Position numbers and translations under genes: made by a program. A DNA stretch of 64,000 nt. It comes from Sulfolobus acidocaldarius SUSAZ (GTDB lineage Archaea; Thermoproteota; Thermoprotei_A; Sulfolobales; Sulfolobaceae). Location of the stretch: NCBI GenBank assembly GCA_000508305.1, contig CP006977.1, forward strand, positions 124,001 through 188,000. The letters are read 5' to 3'. Below the pieces are notes generated by a model. It ran no database searches, was not told where the DNA came from, and was given only the letters and a program-made list of their open reading frames with translations. Position 1 is the first letter of the stretch. Every line of letters begins with the position of its first letter. Positions 39,116-48,554 of this stretch are shown in pieces.

Positions 39116-39751
39116 ATGACCCAAGTTATTCAGTTAAAAAGATATGAATTTCCGCAACTCCCATACAAAGTAGATGCACTGGAACCCTATATCAGTAAAG
39201 ATATAATAGATGTCCACTATAACGGGCACCATAAGGGATATGTTAATGGTGCAAACTCCCTTCTAGATAGATTAGAGAAATTGATTAAGGGCGACCTACC
39301 TCAAGGACAATACGATCTACAGGGTATATTGAGGGGTTTAACATTCAATATTAACGGTCACAAGTTACATGCAATATATTGGAATAACATGGCTCCTGCT
39401 GGTAAGGGAGGAGGAAAGCCTGGCGGTGCTTTAGCTGACCTGATCAATAAACAGTACGGAAGCTTCGATAGGTTTAAACAGGTATTCAGTGAATCAGCCA
39501 ATAGTTTACCTGGATCAGGCTGGACTGTACTATACTATGATAACGAGTCCGGTAACCTACAGATAATGACAGTGGAGAACCACTTTATGAATCATATTGC
39601 AGAGTTGCCAGTGATCTTGATAGTAGATGAGTTTGAACATGCATATTATCTTCAGTACAAGAACAAGAGAGGAGACTATCTGAACGCCTGGTGGAATGTA
39701 GTAAATTGGGACGACGCCGAAAAGAGATTGCAGAAGTATCTAAATAAGTAA
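39116..39751 (+). CDS. sod: Superoxide dismutase, Fe/Mn family
   Basis: A 211-residue SOD, the length known for the iron enzyme of Sulfolobus. The four metal ligands are visible: H34 (DVHYNGHH), a second His in the GHKLHAIYW region, and Asp and His in VDEFEHAYY. The enzyme protects the aerobic cytosol from superoxide. It is transcribed from its own promoter. Confidence 0.96.
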   Translation: MTQVIQLKRYEFPQLPYKVDALEPYISKDIIDVHYNGHHKGYVNGANSLLDRLEKLIKGDLPQGQYDLQGILRGLTFNINGHKLHAIYWNNMAPAGKGGGKPGGALADLINKQYGSFDRFKQVFSESANSLPGSGWTVLYYDNESGNLQIMTVENHFMNHIAELPVILIVDEFEHAYYLQYKNKRGDYLNAWWNVVNWDDAEKRLQKYLNK

Positions 39752-39783
39752 GTTTATTTTACTGTTTTTTCCTAAATTATATA

Positions 39784-40863
39784 ATGGTATCTGCTATAGT
39801 TCTTGCAGGTGGATACGCAACTAGACTAAGACCATTAAGCTTAACAAAACCTAAAGCCCTTCTTCCTGTATTAGGAAAACCATTAATGGACTATACACTC
39901 TACTCTCTAGCATCTTCAGACGTTGATACAATATATCTTTCCTTGAGGGTCATGGCTGATAAAGTTCTTGATCATGTTAAGCAATTAAACTTACAGAAAA
40001 ACATTGTTTCCGTTATAGAGGAAAGTAGGCTAGGAGATGCTGGTCCACTGAAACTCATAAATTCAAATTATAACTTATCTGATGACGTGATAGTGGTTTA
40101 TGGAGACATATATGCGGAGATAGATTTCAATAAATTACTAGAGTATCATCAGAGTAAAGGCTGTAGTGCAACACTTACAGCTACTCAAGTAGAGGATCCC
40201 TCTAGATATGGCGTGTTAATAACAGATGGTCATAGATTAATTCAGATTATAGAGAAACCCAAAACTCCATTAAGCAACTTAGTAAATGCTGGAATATATG
40301 TATTTAAAAAAGAGTTGTTAAACAAGATAGACGGCTTGTCTATAAGCAGAGACTTTTTACCGAAATTGTTGGTTTCTGATACTTGTGTATCAGTCTATCC
40401 GTATAAGGGGTTGTGGATGGACATAGGAGTTCCCAGGGATTATATGAGAATAAACCTTGAACTGTTGACCCTAAAATATCCAAAAGGGTTTATCTCACAA
40501 AGTGCTAAGGTAAGTGAGAAAGCAGAACTATTTCCTCCATTTTATATAGGTGATAATACCACCGTAGGTGAAGGCTCAAGTATTAGGAATTCGATAATCG
40601 GAGTAAATAACAGGATAGGGAATGGTAGCTGTATCGAGGAGAGTATATTGATGAATGATGTGGCATTAGGTGATTTCTCTCTAGTCAAGGAAAGTGTAAT
40701 TGGTGATGAGGTAAGTCTAGGTAAATGGAATAGAGTAGATGGGGCAATAATCGGTGATGGTGTTTTAATACATGATCAGGTGTTCATAAACAGGGAGACA
40801 ATAATATTGCCCGATAAGGAAGTTACTGAGTCGGTGTATGATAAAGGGAAAATAATACTTTGA
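39784..40863 (+). CDS. Sugar-phosphate nucleotidyltransferase with left-handed beta-helix
   Basis: A 359-residue protein. The N-terminal nucleotidyltransferase domain (1 to about 230) has LAGGYATRLRPLSLTKPKALLPV and the VYGDIY metal site. The C-terminal hexapeptide repeats (about 245-345) form a left-handed beta-helix. It resembles mannose-1-phosphate guanylyltransferases and GlmU-like sugar transferases, which make NDP-sugars for glycans. The exact sugar and acyltransferase activity are unknown. Confidence 0.85.
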   Translation: MVSAIVLAGGYATRLRPLSLTKPKALLPVLGKPLMDYTLYSLASSDVDTIYLSLRVMADKVLDHVKQLNLQKNIVSVIEESRLGDAGPLKLINSNYNLSDDVIVVYGDIYAEIDFNKLLEYHQSKGCSATLTATQVEDPSRYGVLITDGHRLIQIIEKPKTPLSNLVNAGIYVFKKELLNKIDGLSISRDFLPKLLVSDTCVSVYPYKGLWMDIGVPRDYMRINLELLTLKYPKGFISQSAKVSEKAELFPPFYIGDNTTVGEGSSIRNSIIGVNNRIGNGSCIEESILMNDVALGDFSLVKESVIGDEVSLGKWNRVDGAIIGDGVLIHDQVFINRETIILPDKEVTESVYDKGKIIL

Positions 40864-40900
40864 GAAAGGACTCCCCTTTTAATCTTAGTAGAATTTGTTA

Positions 40901-41551
40901 ATGAAATCGTCAGAATTACTCCTTATTTCTGTTTTTATAACTATCCTAATCCCGCTCTGCATCTCTTCAACCGTCACAGAGTCTTCAGTACGTACTCTAG
41001 AGATCTTAATAAACGGTCCCTTACAGGTAACTATAACACAGGGAGATAATTTCACTGTAATTAGCAAAACTACCTCATTGAGATTAGAGGGTAATATAAC
41101 TATTCAAGCATCAACCCTTCAACCTGGATACCAGATATTTATTAATGGCGTTAAGGCAAATACGCTGACCCTCAATTCTTCATTGTATGATTTGATAAAC
41201 GTGACCGCTGTCCCCACATATGTGGAGCTTAAGGTAATTGTAAATAATGGTTCCAATGTACAAATAAGATTCGATAATGGATCCTACATTAGCATAAAAT
41301 CAAATTCGCAATTCCTTGTCAGAAACGACTCTTATGTCTACATTACGACCCCAATAGGATCAAACAGTATTATAAACAATGTCTCCACGAACTTTTACAT
41401 ACTATTTGTGACCAATGACTCAGTTGTAAATGTTACATTTATAAAATACCATGAATTAAACTCCAACTCTTCTCCATCTGTGGATTTATTAGGTGTAGGC
41501 TTAGGGGTTATGGCGTTAGCCATCTATTTGATTATAAAGAGAAGACAATAA
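40901..41551 (+). CDS. Secreted/anchored surface protein
   Basis: A 216-residue protein with an N-terminal signal segment (about 5-22), an Asn/Ser/Thr-rich external domain with many sequons and a C-terminal membrane helix (about 193-211) ending in KRRQ. No family recognised. I chose the ATG at 40901 over a TTG two codons earlier, because TTTTAATCTT lies about 22 nt upstream. Confidence 0.68.
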   Translation: MKSSELLLISVFITILIPLCISSTVTESSVRTLEILINGPLQVTITQGDNFTVISKTTSLRLEGNITIQASTLQPGYQIFINGVKANTLTLNSSLYDLINVTAVPTYVELKVIVNNGSNVQIRFDNGSYISIKSNSQFLVRNDSYVYITTPIGSNSIINNVSTNFYILFVTNDSVVNVTFIKYHELNSNSSPSVDLLGVGLGVMALAIYLIIKRRQ

Positions 41552-41591
41552 TACATACTTTTTATTGTTAATATACATATATATATCACGT

Positions 41592-43490
41592 ATGAATAGA
41601 TTAGGTAACGTAAGTAGTGCATTTCTTAAACTATCCTCAGGGAGTCCTATTGATTGGTTTCCTTGGAGTGATGAGGCTTTTGATAAGGCAAAAAAAGAGG
41701 ATAAGCCAGTATTGGTAGACGTTGGCGCTTCGTGGTGTCACTGGTGCCACGTAATGGATGAGACAACTTATGAGGACAAGGAGGTCATCGATTTAATTAA
41801 CAAAAATTTCGTCGCAATTAAAGTAGATAGGGATGAGATGCCTGACCTGGATAGGAGACTTCAACTTGCTGTAAGCTCGATTACTGGAGAATCTGGTTGG
41901 CCTTTAACGGTATTTATGACACCTGATGGTAAGGTGTTTTTCGGCGGAACATATTTTCCTCCAGAGGACTCCTACGGTAGGGTTGGTTTCAAGAGACTCC
42001 TTAATGAGATTGTAAGATTATGGAAGAATGAGAGGGATAAAATATTTCAGACTGCTAATTCTCTTCACTCTTCACTTCAGAATCTAGGATATCAAAAAGT
42101 TGAAGCCCACTGGGATCAAGTAGAGAGCATAGTGAGTTATATTGCATCAAATTTTGACTTTGAAAACGGTGGACTCTTAGGTAGTATGAAATTTCCTCAC
42201 CCAACTATAGATCAGCTCTTAATTGCTTACTCTTTCTACACAAAGAGTGACACTGAGGCTAAACTTTCTATGTTTACGTTAAAGAAGATGTACTATGGTG
42301 GGATTTTTGACCAGGTCGGTGGTGGGTTTCATAGATACACCGTAGACAGTGAATGGTACGTTCCGCATTTTGAAAAACTCCTTATAGATAATGCTGAACT
42401 TCTAATTAGTTACATGCAGGCTTACATGCAAAGTGAAGATATTGAAATATTGGACGCGATGAATATGACCGTGAACTTCATTCTCAGGGAGTTAAGTACT
42501 GTGGATGGGTTTTCAAATAGTGTCGATGCGGACTCAGAAGGTGCAGAAGGGTACTACTATACATGGACGTTAAAGGAGTTTCAGGAAGCTCTCAATGGAG
42601 AAGATATTAACTTTTGGATCAGATTTTTCAATGTTGATACCGTAAAGGAAGTTGAGGGTAGAAAAGTATTAAGAAGGAATTATGATTTGAGAGAATTAAG
42701 TAAAAGGTTCAAGGATCCAATAGGTAAACTGAATGATGTTAGGGAAAGACTAAGAGTCTATAGAGAAGAGAGAAGAAAGTATCCCTTTATTGACACAAAT
42801 GTATATACTCACTCTAACTGTAGAACAGCTGAGGCTTTAACATTAGCTTACCCAATTACAGGTAAAGGTTTAAAGGAAGCCCTTAAGGTAGTAGATATGA
42901 TAAACACTAAGGTTACTAGAAGACTAACAGGGGGTAAAGATGGCTTACCCGAAGATTATGCATCTGCTCTCCTATCCCTATTATCAGCCTATGAGGTAAC
43001 AGGTAAAATGAAGTATAGAGATCTAGCCCTTAAAATAGGAAGAGAATTAAAGGAGATGGACTATAATTACCCTATTGACTCTCCCAATGAGAGTAATGCG
43101 TCTTTAGCCAACAAAGGACTGTTGAAATTATCGCTTTTAGATGAGTCATTTAAGTTTACTCCTAATTCTTATTCAATAGATTCCCCTTACATTGCAGGCG
43201 TAACATTTAACTCAATGGCTTTTGAGAAAGGTTTAGCCCATATCGTGATAGTTGATGAAAAAGATGGTAAGGCAAAAGATCTTCACCTATCTTCACTGAA
43301 AATATATCATCCTTTCAAGGTCGTGGAGCTCGTGAGTGAAGACTCTATAGATATGCTTCCCTCTTTTATAAAATCCATGGTTAATTACAATAAAGGTTCC
43401 AGTAGAGCTTATGTGTGTATAGGTAATACTTGTAATTTACCGGTAGACTCTTCAGAGAAGATTAGATTATTATTGGGTGGTAAAACATGA
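41592..43490 (+). CDS. DUF255 thioredoxin-domain protein (YyaL/SPATA20-like)
   Basis: A 632-residue protein. The N-terminal thioredoxin-like domain has WCHWCH (about 49-54) in the conserved GASWCHWCHVM segment and ESGWPLTVFMTPDGKVFFGGTYFP. A long alpha/alpha barrel like that of N-acylglucosamine epimerases follows. The family is widespread, but its activity is unknown. I place the start at the ATG at 41592; nine extra upstream codons would lie within the TATA region. It overlaps the next SDR gene by 4 nt. Confidence 0.88.
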   Translation: MNRLGNVSSAFLKLSSGSPIDWFPWSDEAFDKAKKEDKPVLVDVGASWCHWCHVMDETTYEDKEVIDLINKNFVAIKVDRDEMPDLDRRLQLAVSSITGESGWPLTVFMTPDGKVFFGGTYFPPEDSYGRVGFKRLLNEIVRLWKNERDKIFQTANSLHSSLQNLGYQKVEAHWDQVESIVSYIASNFDFENGGLLGSMKFPHPTIDQLLIAYSFYTKSDTEAKLSMFTLKKMYYGGIFDQVGGGFHRYTVDSEWYVPHFEKLLIDNAELLISYMQAYMQSEDIEILDAMNMTVNFILRELSTVDGFSNSVDADSEGAEGYYYTWTLKEFQEALNGEDINFWIRFFNVDTVKEVEGRKVLRRNYDLRELSKRFKDPIGKLNDVRERLRVYREERRKYPFIDTNVYTHSNCRTAEALTLAYPITGKGLKEALKVVDMINTKVTRRLTGGKDGLPEDYASALLSLLSAYEVTGKMKYRDLALKIGRELKEMDYNYPIDSPNESNASLANKGLLKLSLLDESFKFTPNSYSIDSPYIAGVTFNSMAFEKGLAHIVIVDEKDGKAKDLHLSSLKIYHPFKVVELVSEDSIDMLPSFIKSMVNYNKGSSRAYVCIGNTCNLPVDSSEKIRLLLGGKT

Positions 43491-44191
43491 GACTGAAGGG
43501 AAGAAGAGTTTTAATTGCAGGTACAAGTACGGGTTTAGGTTATGCTGTAGCCTATTTTAGTATAAACGAAGGTGCTGAGGTAGTTCTTAATGCCAGAAGT
43601 GAGAAAAAACTTGTGGAAATAGTAAAATCTTTGGGAGACAAAGCCAGCTATGTTGTAGGCGATCTCTCAACCCCCCAAGGGGCTAAGGATGTAGTTAGTA
43701 GGGCTGGAAACATAACTGATTTAGTGATCACAGTAGGTGGGTATTTAGAGGATACTGTAGAATCTCCAAGTGGATTAGATGAAATGTTGAAAAATCACAT
43801 AAAAACACCGCTATATTTGGTTAATGCCTCATTGGAAAAGCTTCGTGAAGGTTCCACAATAGTTATGGTATCATCGACTAGGGCACTATATACAGCATTG
43901 CCAAACCAACTATCTTATGCAATTGCGAAATCGGGTTTAACCAAGGCAGTAGAGATCCTAGCATCTGAATTGCTGAATAAGGGAATAAGGGTTGTTGGTG
44001 TAGCGCCAAGCTTTATAATGGGTGATTTCGTACCAGGTAGGGATTGGAGAAAGATGAGAAAATTAGGTGATGCGGGCGCACCGCCTGAGGATTTTGCTCA
44101 AGTTATAACTTGGTTATTAAGCGATGAGGCACAATGGGTTAATGGAGTAGTTATTCCAGTTGATGGTGGTGCTAGACTGAAGTGGGTGTAG
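43487..44191 (+). CDS. Short-chain dehydrogenase/reductase
   Basis: A 234-residue classical SDR with the cofactor loop GTSTGLGYAVA, catalytic Ser in MVSSTRA, the Y-x3-K pair in YAIAKSG and the C-terminal PVDGGARL. Unlike the SDR at 9724-10512, its active site is complete. Substrate unknown. The ATG overlaps the DUF255 gene, which suggests cotranscription. Confidence 0.85.
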   Translation: MRLKGRRVLIAGTSTGLGYAVAYFSINEGAEVVLNARSEKKLVEIVKSLGDKASYVVGDLSTPQGAKDVVSRAGNITDLVITVGGYLEDTVESPSGLDEMLKNHIKTPLYLVNASLEKLREGSTIVMVSSTRALYTALPNQLSYAIAKSGLTKAVEILASELLNKGIRVVGVAPSFIMGDFVPGRDWRKMRKLGDAGAPPEDFAQVITWLLSDEAQWVNGVVIPVDGGARLKWV

Positions 44192-44214
44192 AGTATATTC
44201 TTCTCTCTAGAGTG

Positions 44215-44227
44215 AATATATATATTA
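44215..44227 (+). promoter_or_regulatory. TATA-like box of the nucS gene
   Basis: AATATATATATTA is centred 26 nt before the GTG at 44247, so nucS is probably leaderless with a GTG start. Confidence 0.55.
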
Positions 44228-44246
44228 GTTTTTTATAAGTAATACT

Positions 44247-44999
44247 GTGTTTAAGGTATTACTCGAGCCTGATTTACAGGAGGCTTTAATTTTCCTCAAC
44301 GAATCGGTGAATGCTCTACTTACAATTTATTCTGACTGTGAAATCTTATATTCAGGTAGGGCTAAATCACGAGCCTCTCTTTCACCGAGACTTACGATTA
44401 TCAAACCAGATGGAAGTGTTATAATTCACGGACCTACTAAGAGAGAGCCTGTAAATTGGCAACCTCCTGGATCAAGAATAGAGTACAGTATAGAGAGTGG
44501 AGTATTGACAGTACATGCTGAAAGAAAGAGACCTAAGGAAAGACTCTCCATTCTGCACCACAGAGTCTATTATATTACCTCTTCAGAGGTTAAGCCTGGA
44601 GAGTTCTTTCTAGTGGGGAGAGAGAAGGATGAAGTGGACTTCGTTATAAATAACCCTGAGGTAATAGAGGGTGGATTTAAGCCAATTCACCGAGAGTATC
44701 GCACTCCCTATGGTACTGTAGACCTAATAGGGAAGGATAAAGAGGGTAATTTAGTTGTTTTAGAGTTTAAAAGAGCTAAAGCTTCGCTTCAGGCTGTATC
44801 TCAACTATATAGGTATATAATGTATTTTAAGGAGATTGGAGAGAACGCCAGAGGAATTCTAGTTGCGCCAGGTATTTCTGAGAACGCTTTAAATTTACTT
44901 AAGCGGTTAGAATTAGAGTATGTTAATATTTCTGATAAGCTCGGCGATAATACTATTAGCAGACCTATTAATTACGTACCAAATTTACAGAGAGATTAA
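44247..44999 (+). CDS. nucS: Mismatch endonuclease NucS/EndoMS
   Basis: A 250-residue two-domain nuclease. The N-terminal domain (1 to about 115) mediates dimerisation and DNA contact. The C-terminal RecB-like domain has D159, E173 and K175 in GTVDLIG and VVLEFKRA. NucS cuts both strands at mismatches and replaces MutS/MutL in most archaea and actinobacteria. Its last 80 nt overlap the start of the glycosyltransferase gene. Confidence 0.93.
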   Translation: MFKVLLEPDLQEALIFLNESVNALLTIYSDCEILYSGRAKSRASLSPRLTIIKPDGSVIIHGPTKREPVNWQPPGSRIEYSIESGVLTVHAERKRPKERLSILHHRVYYITSSEVKPGEFFLVGREKDEVDFVINNPEVIEGGFKPIHREYRTPYGTVDLIGKDKEGNLVVLEFKRAKASLQAVSQLYRYIMYFKEIGENARGILVAPGISENALNLLKRLELEYVNISDKLGDNTISRPINYVPNLQRD

Positions 45000-45948
45000 G
45001 GTTCGACGAGAGGTAAATGGTAATCAAGGGGGCTTCGCTTCCGTAATTATTCCTGTTAGAGGTTTGGATGTTAACGCAGAGGAAAACATCAAATCCCTTT
45101 TATTACAGGATTATCCAGCATATGAGGTAATCTATGTAGTCGATGATGAAAATGACCCGATAGTTCCTGTCCTCAGGAAATACAACGTGAAAGTTGTTGT
45201 AAGTAATAAAAACTGTGACATATGTAGTGGAAAAATAAATGCTCAGTTAGAGGGACTGAAATACGCAAGAGGGGATGTAATAGTATTCGCTGACTCTGAT
45301 ACATGGTTTCCCAGGTATTGGCTGAAAGAATTGGTATCCCCATTATCTAACTATGTTGCAACAACAGTGTTTTCATGGGCAAAGCCTGTCAGGCTTACAA
45401 TCGGTAATATAATAAGAGCGGGATTTTGGACCTTAGGGTTCGAGAGCCAGGCTGTAGGTGGAACATTCCTTTGGGGAGGGTCTATGGCTTTCAAAAGGGA
45501 ATTCTTCGACGAGAGGGTAATTCAGGAGTTGAAAACCCAGTGGTGCGATGATTGTACCTTAACAAGGATAGCTAAAGAAAGAGGAAAATTAGGATTTGTA
45601 TTCAACGCGATGCCGTTAAATTTCTACGACGAAACCCAGTTGATAACATGGAGTAAAAGGCAACTAATAACAGTGTGGAGATACTCAAGGAGGGGAGTCA
45701 ATGGATTTATAATTGTGGCTATCTTCATGCTGGCTTTTCTAGTCCTGATACCCTTTAACATATTTGTAGTAACTCCCTTCATCTTATGGGTAATTAAAAA
45801 TATTTTGAGGAGTTACAAGATAGGTCTGTCCAACTCAATAATTCCTTCATTAGCCTCAATATTAGCAATATTTTACTCATTGTTCTTAATAGCCTTAACT
45901 TTAAGAGAAAAGAATATTATATGGAGAGGTAAAATTTATAAAGTGTGA
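44920..45948 (+). CDS. Membrane-bound family 2-like glycosyltransferase
   Basis: A 342-residue protein with an N-terminal membrane helix (about 1-22), a cytosolic GT-A domain with PVRGLD, the metal-binding ADSDT (D-x-D) and QWCDDCTLTR, and two or three C-terminal helices. It resembles ceramide glucosyltransferase-type enzymes of family 21. The N-terminal helix is encoded in a region overlapping nucS by 80 nt in another frame. No later in-frame start would keep the catalytic domain. Acceptor unknown. Confidence 0.8.
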   Translation: MLIFLISSAIILLADLLITYQIYREIKVRREVNGNQGGFASVIIPVRGLDVNAEENIKSLLLQDYPAYEVIYVVDDENDPIVPVLRKYNVKVVVSNKNCDICSGKINAQLEGLKYARGDVIVFADSDTWFPRYWLKELVSPLSNYVATTVFSWAKPVRLTIGNIIRAGFWTLGFESQAVGGTFLWGGSMAFKREFFDERVIQELKTQWCDDCTLTRIAKERGKLGFVFNAMPLNFYDETQLITWSKRQLITVWRYSRRGVNGFIIVAIFMLAFLVLIPFNIFVVTPFILWVIKNILRSYKIGLSNSIIPSLASILAIFYSLFLIALTLREKNIIWRGKIYKV

Positions 45949-46313
45949 GTAAGTGGAGATTGCTACTGATAATTGGAGTCTTACTGTTATTAATAGGGGT
46001 TGCTCTGGGCGATTTCATACTATCTCAGTCACTTAAGGAAATTGGAATACCACCAACATCCTCATATACAGTAAATAAGGGTCTGGTTTTGGTAGAAAAC
46101 CAACAGCTCGCTGCTTCTCCCAATAATCAAGTCCCCATAACTGTTACAAGCTTAACCACTGACTATACTATAGTAAATTCCATGACCTCTGTTAAATCGA
46201 TCACCATAATACAGTATCCACCATTACTTAATATCATATTTGGTATAATTATTGCTAGTGTGATAATAGTTCTTGTAGCTGGTGTGGTAATTTTATATAA
46301 TAAACTTAAATAA
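45945..46313 (+). CDS. Small two-helix membrane protein
   Basis: A 122-residue protein with an N-terminal helix (about 5-24), a Ser/Thr-rich external loop of 65 residues and a C-terminal helix (about 95-116). No family recognised. The GTG start overlaps the TGA stop of the glycosyltransferase gene (GTGA), so the two are probably coupled and may form one membrane unit. Confidence 0.6.
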   Translation: MSKWRLLLIIGVLLLLIGVALGDFILSQSLKEIGIPPTSSYTVNKGLVLVENQQLAASPNNQVPITVTSLTTDYTIVNSMTSVKSITIIQYPPLLNIIFGIIIASVIIVLVAGVVILYNKLK

Positions 46314-46401
46314 ATGAGCTCTTGATGTCGAGAACTATATTATTTAATGGCAAGTCTTTTTGAATGACCCTGCTTTGGTAATATTCATTATAGTAATATC
46401 A

Positions 46402-46854
46402 TTAACTCTTTTTACTCTCTAATGTAACCTCCTCCGCTATTCTAAAAAGATCTGGATATATCTCTCTCAGTCCACGCTCTAAGGCGTCCTTTGCAATCTT
46501 ACTCATTTTAAATCCAGGAACTGTATGATACAGGTACTGTAGCACAAGGAATGACGGATAACTCCATATCCCTATTTTAGGATCCCTATCTATGAACCTT
46601 TTCATGACCCCTTTTATGTTATCCACGTTGGCTTCTGAATTAGGGTTTGAACTGTTCTTCACTTCCTCTAAATCTTCACTAGGGTTCTTTGAAGCGTTAT
46701 TCTCATTAACCTTTTCCTGGATTTTATTAGTTATGGTCTCTACTCTCTGTGTAGTAGACTTGGGAGTCTCCTGTCTGGACTCAACTTTCTGTTCACTAGT
46801 CTCTACTTTCTGTTCAGTCTTTTTCCTGTTTAGAATTAAGTCTAACTCACTCAT
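46402..46854 (-). CDS. segB: SegB-like DNA-binding partition protein
   Basis: A 150-residue protein. The first 80 residues are polar and disordered (rich in Glu, Lys, Asn, Ser). The C-terminal 70 form a ribbon-helix-helix-like domain (SYPSFLVLQYLYHTVPGFKMSKIAKDALERGLREIY). Position after segA, with an ATGA overlap, matches the archaeal SegAB chromosome segregation cassette, in which SegB binds palindromes upstream and SegA polymerises. Disordered tails of such length vary between Sulfolobus species. Confidence 0.85.
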   Translation of the reverse strand: MSELDLILNRKKTEQKVETSEQKVESRQETPKSTTQRVETITNKIQEKVNENNASKNPSEDLEEVKNSSNPNSEANVDNIKGVMKRFIDRDPKIGIWSYPSFLVLQYLYHTVPGFKMSKIAKDALERGLREIYPDLFRIAEEVTLESKKS

Positions 46855-47513
46855 CCTTCTATCACCACTTTAGCTAAGTCTTCATATAACTGTGAAAACT
46901 TTGGTTTCTTCACTCTAAACTCTTCATATCTAAGGGCTGGAACTCCGAGTCTAGTGGCTTCAGAGAAAAGTTTAGATTGCGGAATTGACAAGTCTATACT
47001 CTTGACAGAAGGTAGTTCAAGCTTTACAGATTTCTTACTCATATTTGTGAATGCTATTGCTGGTTTCCTTAGACCCTGCAGTCTAGAGTCCAGATTCTTA
47101 GCAGCCTCTAATACAAGGGGTTGTGGGGTAATAGGCGTAATTATCTTATCTCCAGCAATCATGGCAGAGACTGCTAGTGTGCCCAGGTTAGGGGGTGTAT
47201 CTATTACCAGAAAGTCAAAGTTTTCTGCAAGTTTCTTAAGAGAGGAGACTATAGACTCTATGTCTCCATTAAGTTCCAGTTTAAGTAGACCAATATGGGC
47301 TAGGAATACTTCTACGTTAAATATGTTTACACTCTTTCCTCCCAATGGATATTCCTTCTTTTCCCTCTTTATTCCAAATGATATTGTGGCTCCGCCTTCA
47401 GGATCAAGGTCTAACAATGCAGTATTCTTATTTTTGGATAAAGTGTAAGAGAGGTTTACGGAGGTTGTTGTTTTCCCTACTCCTCCTTTCTGATTGATGA
47501 CAGTGATTATCAT
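46851..47513 (-). CDS. segA: SegA ParA-type chromosome segregation ATPase
   Basis: A 220-residue ParA/Mrp/MinD-family ATPase with deviant Walker A KGGVGKTT (9-16), the VIDTPPN Walker B region and LLDLDPEG. With SegB it forms the archaeal chromosome partition machine. The ATG is at 47511-47513, with a palindrome starting 2 nt upstream and a TATA-like box about 28 nt upstream. This arrangement suggests autorepression by SegB. Confidence 0.9.
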   Translation of the reverse strand: MIITVINQKGGVGKTTTSVNLSYTLSKNKNTALLDLDPEGGATISFGIKREKKEYPLGGKSVNIFNVEVFLAHIGLLKLELNGDIESIVSSLKKLAENFDFLVIDTPPNLGTLAVSAMIAGDKIITPITPQPLVLEAAKNLDSRLQGLRKPAIAFTNMSKKSVKLELPSVKSIDLSIPQSKLFSEATRLGVPALRYEEFRVKKPKFSQLYEDLAKVVIEG

Positions 47514-47514
47514 A

Positions 47515-47534
47515 TATAGAGTCTTAACTCTATA
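47515..47534. promoter_or_regulatory. Palindromic operator over the segA start (candidate SegB site)
   Basis: Eight-bp arms, TATAGAGT and ACTCTATA, flank a 4-nt centre (CTTA). The palindrome starts 2 nt upstream of the segA ATG and lies next to a TATA-like AAATAAAGG (47536-47544) whose expected start site is inside the palindrome. SegB proteins are known to bind imperfect palindromes upstream of segAB, so binding here would both nucleate partition and block transcription. Confidence 0.7.
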
Positions 47535-47585
47535 CCCTTTATTTCAGATTCTTCTCATAATACACCGTACTCTGGAGTGAAAAAT

Positions 47586-48554
47586 TTAAAGTAAATCCAC
47601 TAGATGAATAGGTTTTAAACCCATTTTTATAAAGGCAAGTGTACATGATGGGTTTGTTGATATCACAATATTAACCCCGCTCTTCATTACTTTCTCCTTC
47701 TTTCTACTCATAACATCAGAGGATATCTGTTTGTTAAAGAAAATTTGTGAACCTCCGGCACCACATTCGAAATAAGGATCATCAGAATCCATTATTGTTA
47801 ACCCTAGCTTCTCAGCCATCTTCCTTATATAGCCTTCAATACCGACTACATGGGCATGGCAGGGATAATGTATGGTAACTTTTTCATTAACTTTAGGTAA
47901 TGGTAGATTTTTGGACAATACAAACTCAGGGAAGTCATACACTTCTAATCCATTCTCCTTCATAAAAGCACTGCAGTTAGAGGAAAGAGATACAACTGTC
48001 TTTCCCTTAAACTCCTCTCCTAGCTTTTTAACAATGTCCATGGCTCTCTTGTTCTCTCCTACATGCGAATGAGCTAAACCGCAACAAGTATTAATGACTC
48101 TTACGTTGTACCCTAGACCTTTAAAGTATTTCACTGCTTTCTCTACGCTACTTCTAGACATAACTGAGGTCAAACATCCTGGAAATATTATTAAATCTTC
48201 ATTCTGGTCTCTGTACTCTAGAGGAGGGCTGGTCTCCACTCCCATTCCTATTTTCAGAGGTAAGGCTAATGATGAGGGTTTTTCAAGTAATCTTAACATA
48301 GCTCTTTCTAAGGGGTTAGACTTTCTTGAATTTACAAATATCTCTGAGTACTTTACCCCACTTGGACAGGCTATTTCGCATTTTCTACAAAACATGCACG
48401 TCTTTAGACCTTCACTGTCTATTCCTAATTTTACAGCAGTTATTCTACCTCTTGGTGAGTGTATTTCTGATCTAGTTACAACATATGTGGGGCAAGACTC
48501 TAGACAAAATCCACAATGAACGCATTTTAGAGCTTCTTCTAATCCCATTCCCAC
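47586..48554 (-). CDS. GlcF-like iron-sulfur subunit of a 2-hydroxyacid dehydrogenase
   Basis: A 322-residue protein with two 4Fe-4S motifs (CVHCGFCLESCP near residue 11 and CMFCRKCEIACP near 53) and two CCG-type cysteine clusters (CCGLAHSHVGE and the ECGAGG pair). Such subunits pass electrons from a flavin subunit to the respiratory chain. It overlaps the GlcD-like gene upstream by 16 nt. With GlcD and the divergent GlcE-like protein it would oxidise glycolate or D-lactate. Confidence 0.82.
   Translation of the reverse strand: MGMGLEEALKCVHCGFCLESCPTYVVTRSEIHSPRGRITAVKLGIDSEGLKTCMFCRKCEIACPSGVKYSEIFVNSRKSNPLERAMLRLLEKPSSLALPLKIGMGVETSPPLEYRDQNEDLIIFPGCLTSVMSRSSVEKAVKYFKGLGYNVRVINTCCGLAHSHVGENKRAMDIVKKLGEEFKGKTVVSLSSNCSAFMKENGLEVYDFPEFVLSKNLPLPKVNEKVTIHYPCHAHVVGIEGYIRKMAEKLGLTIMDSDDPYFECGAGGSQIFFNKQISSDVMSRKKEKVMKSGVNIVISTNPSCTLAFIKMGLKPIHLVDLL

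Noticed and set aside
46592-46873. Plus-strand ORF opposite segB
   Set aside because: It is the antisense of a low-complexity disordered region and has no start context; segB is the real gene.
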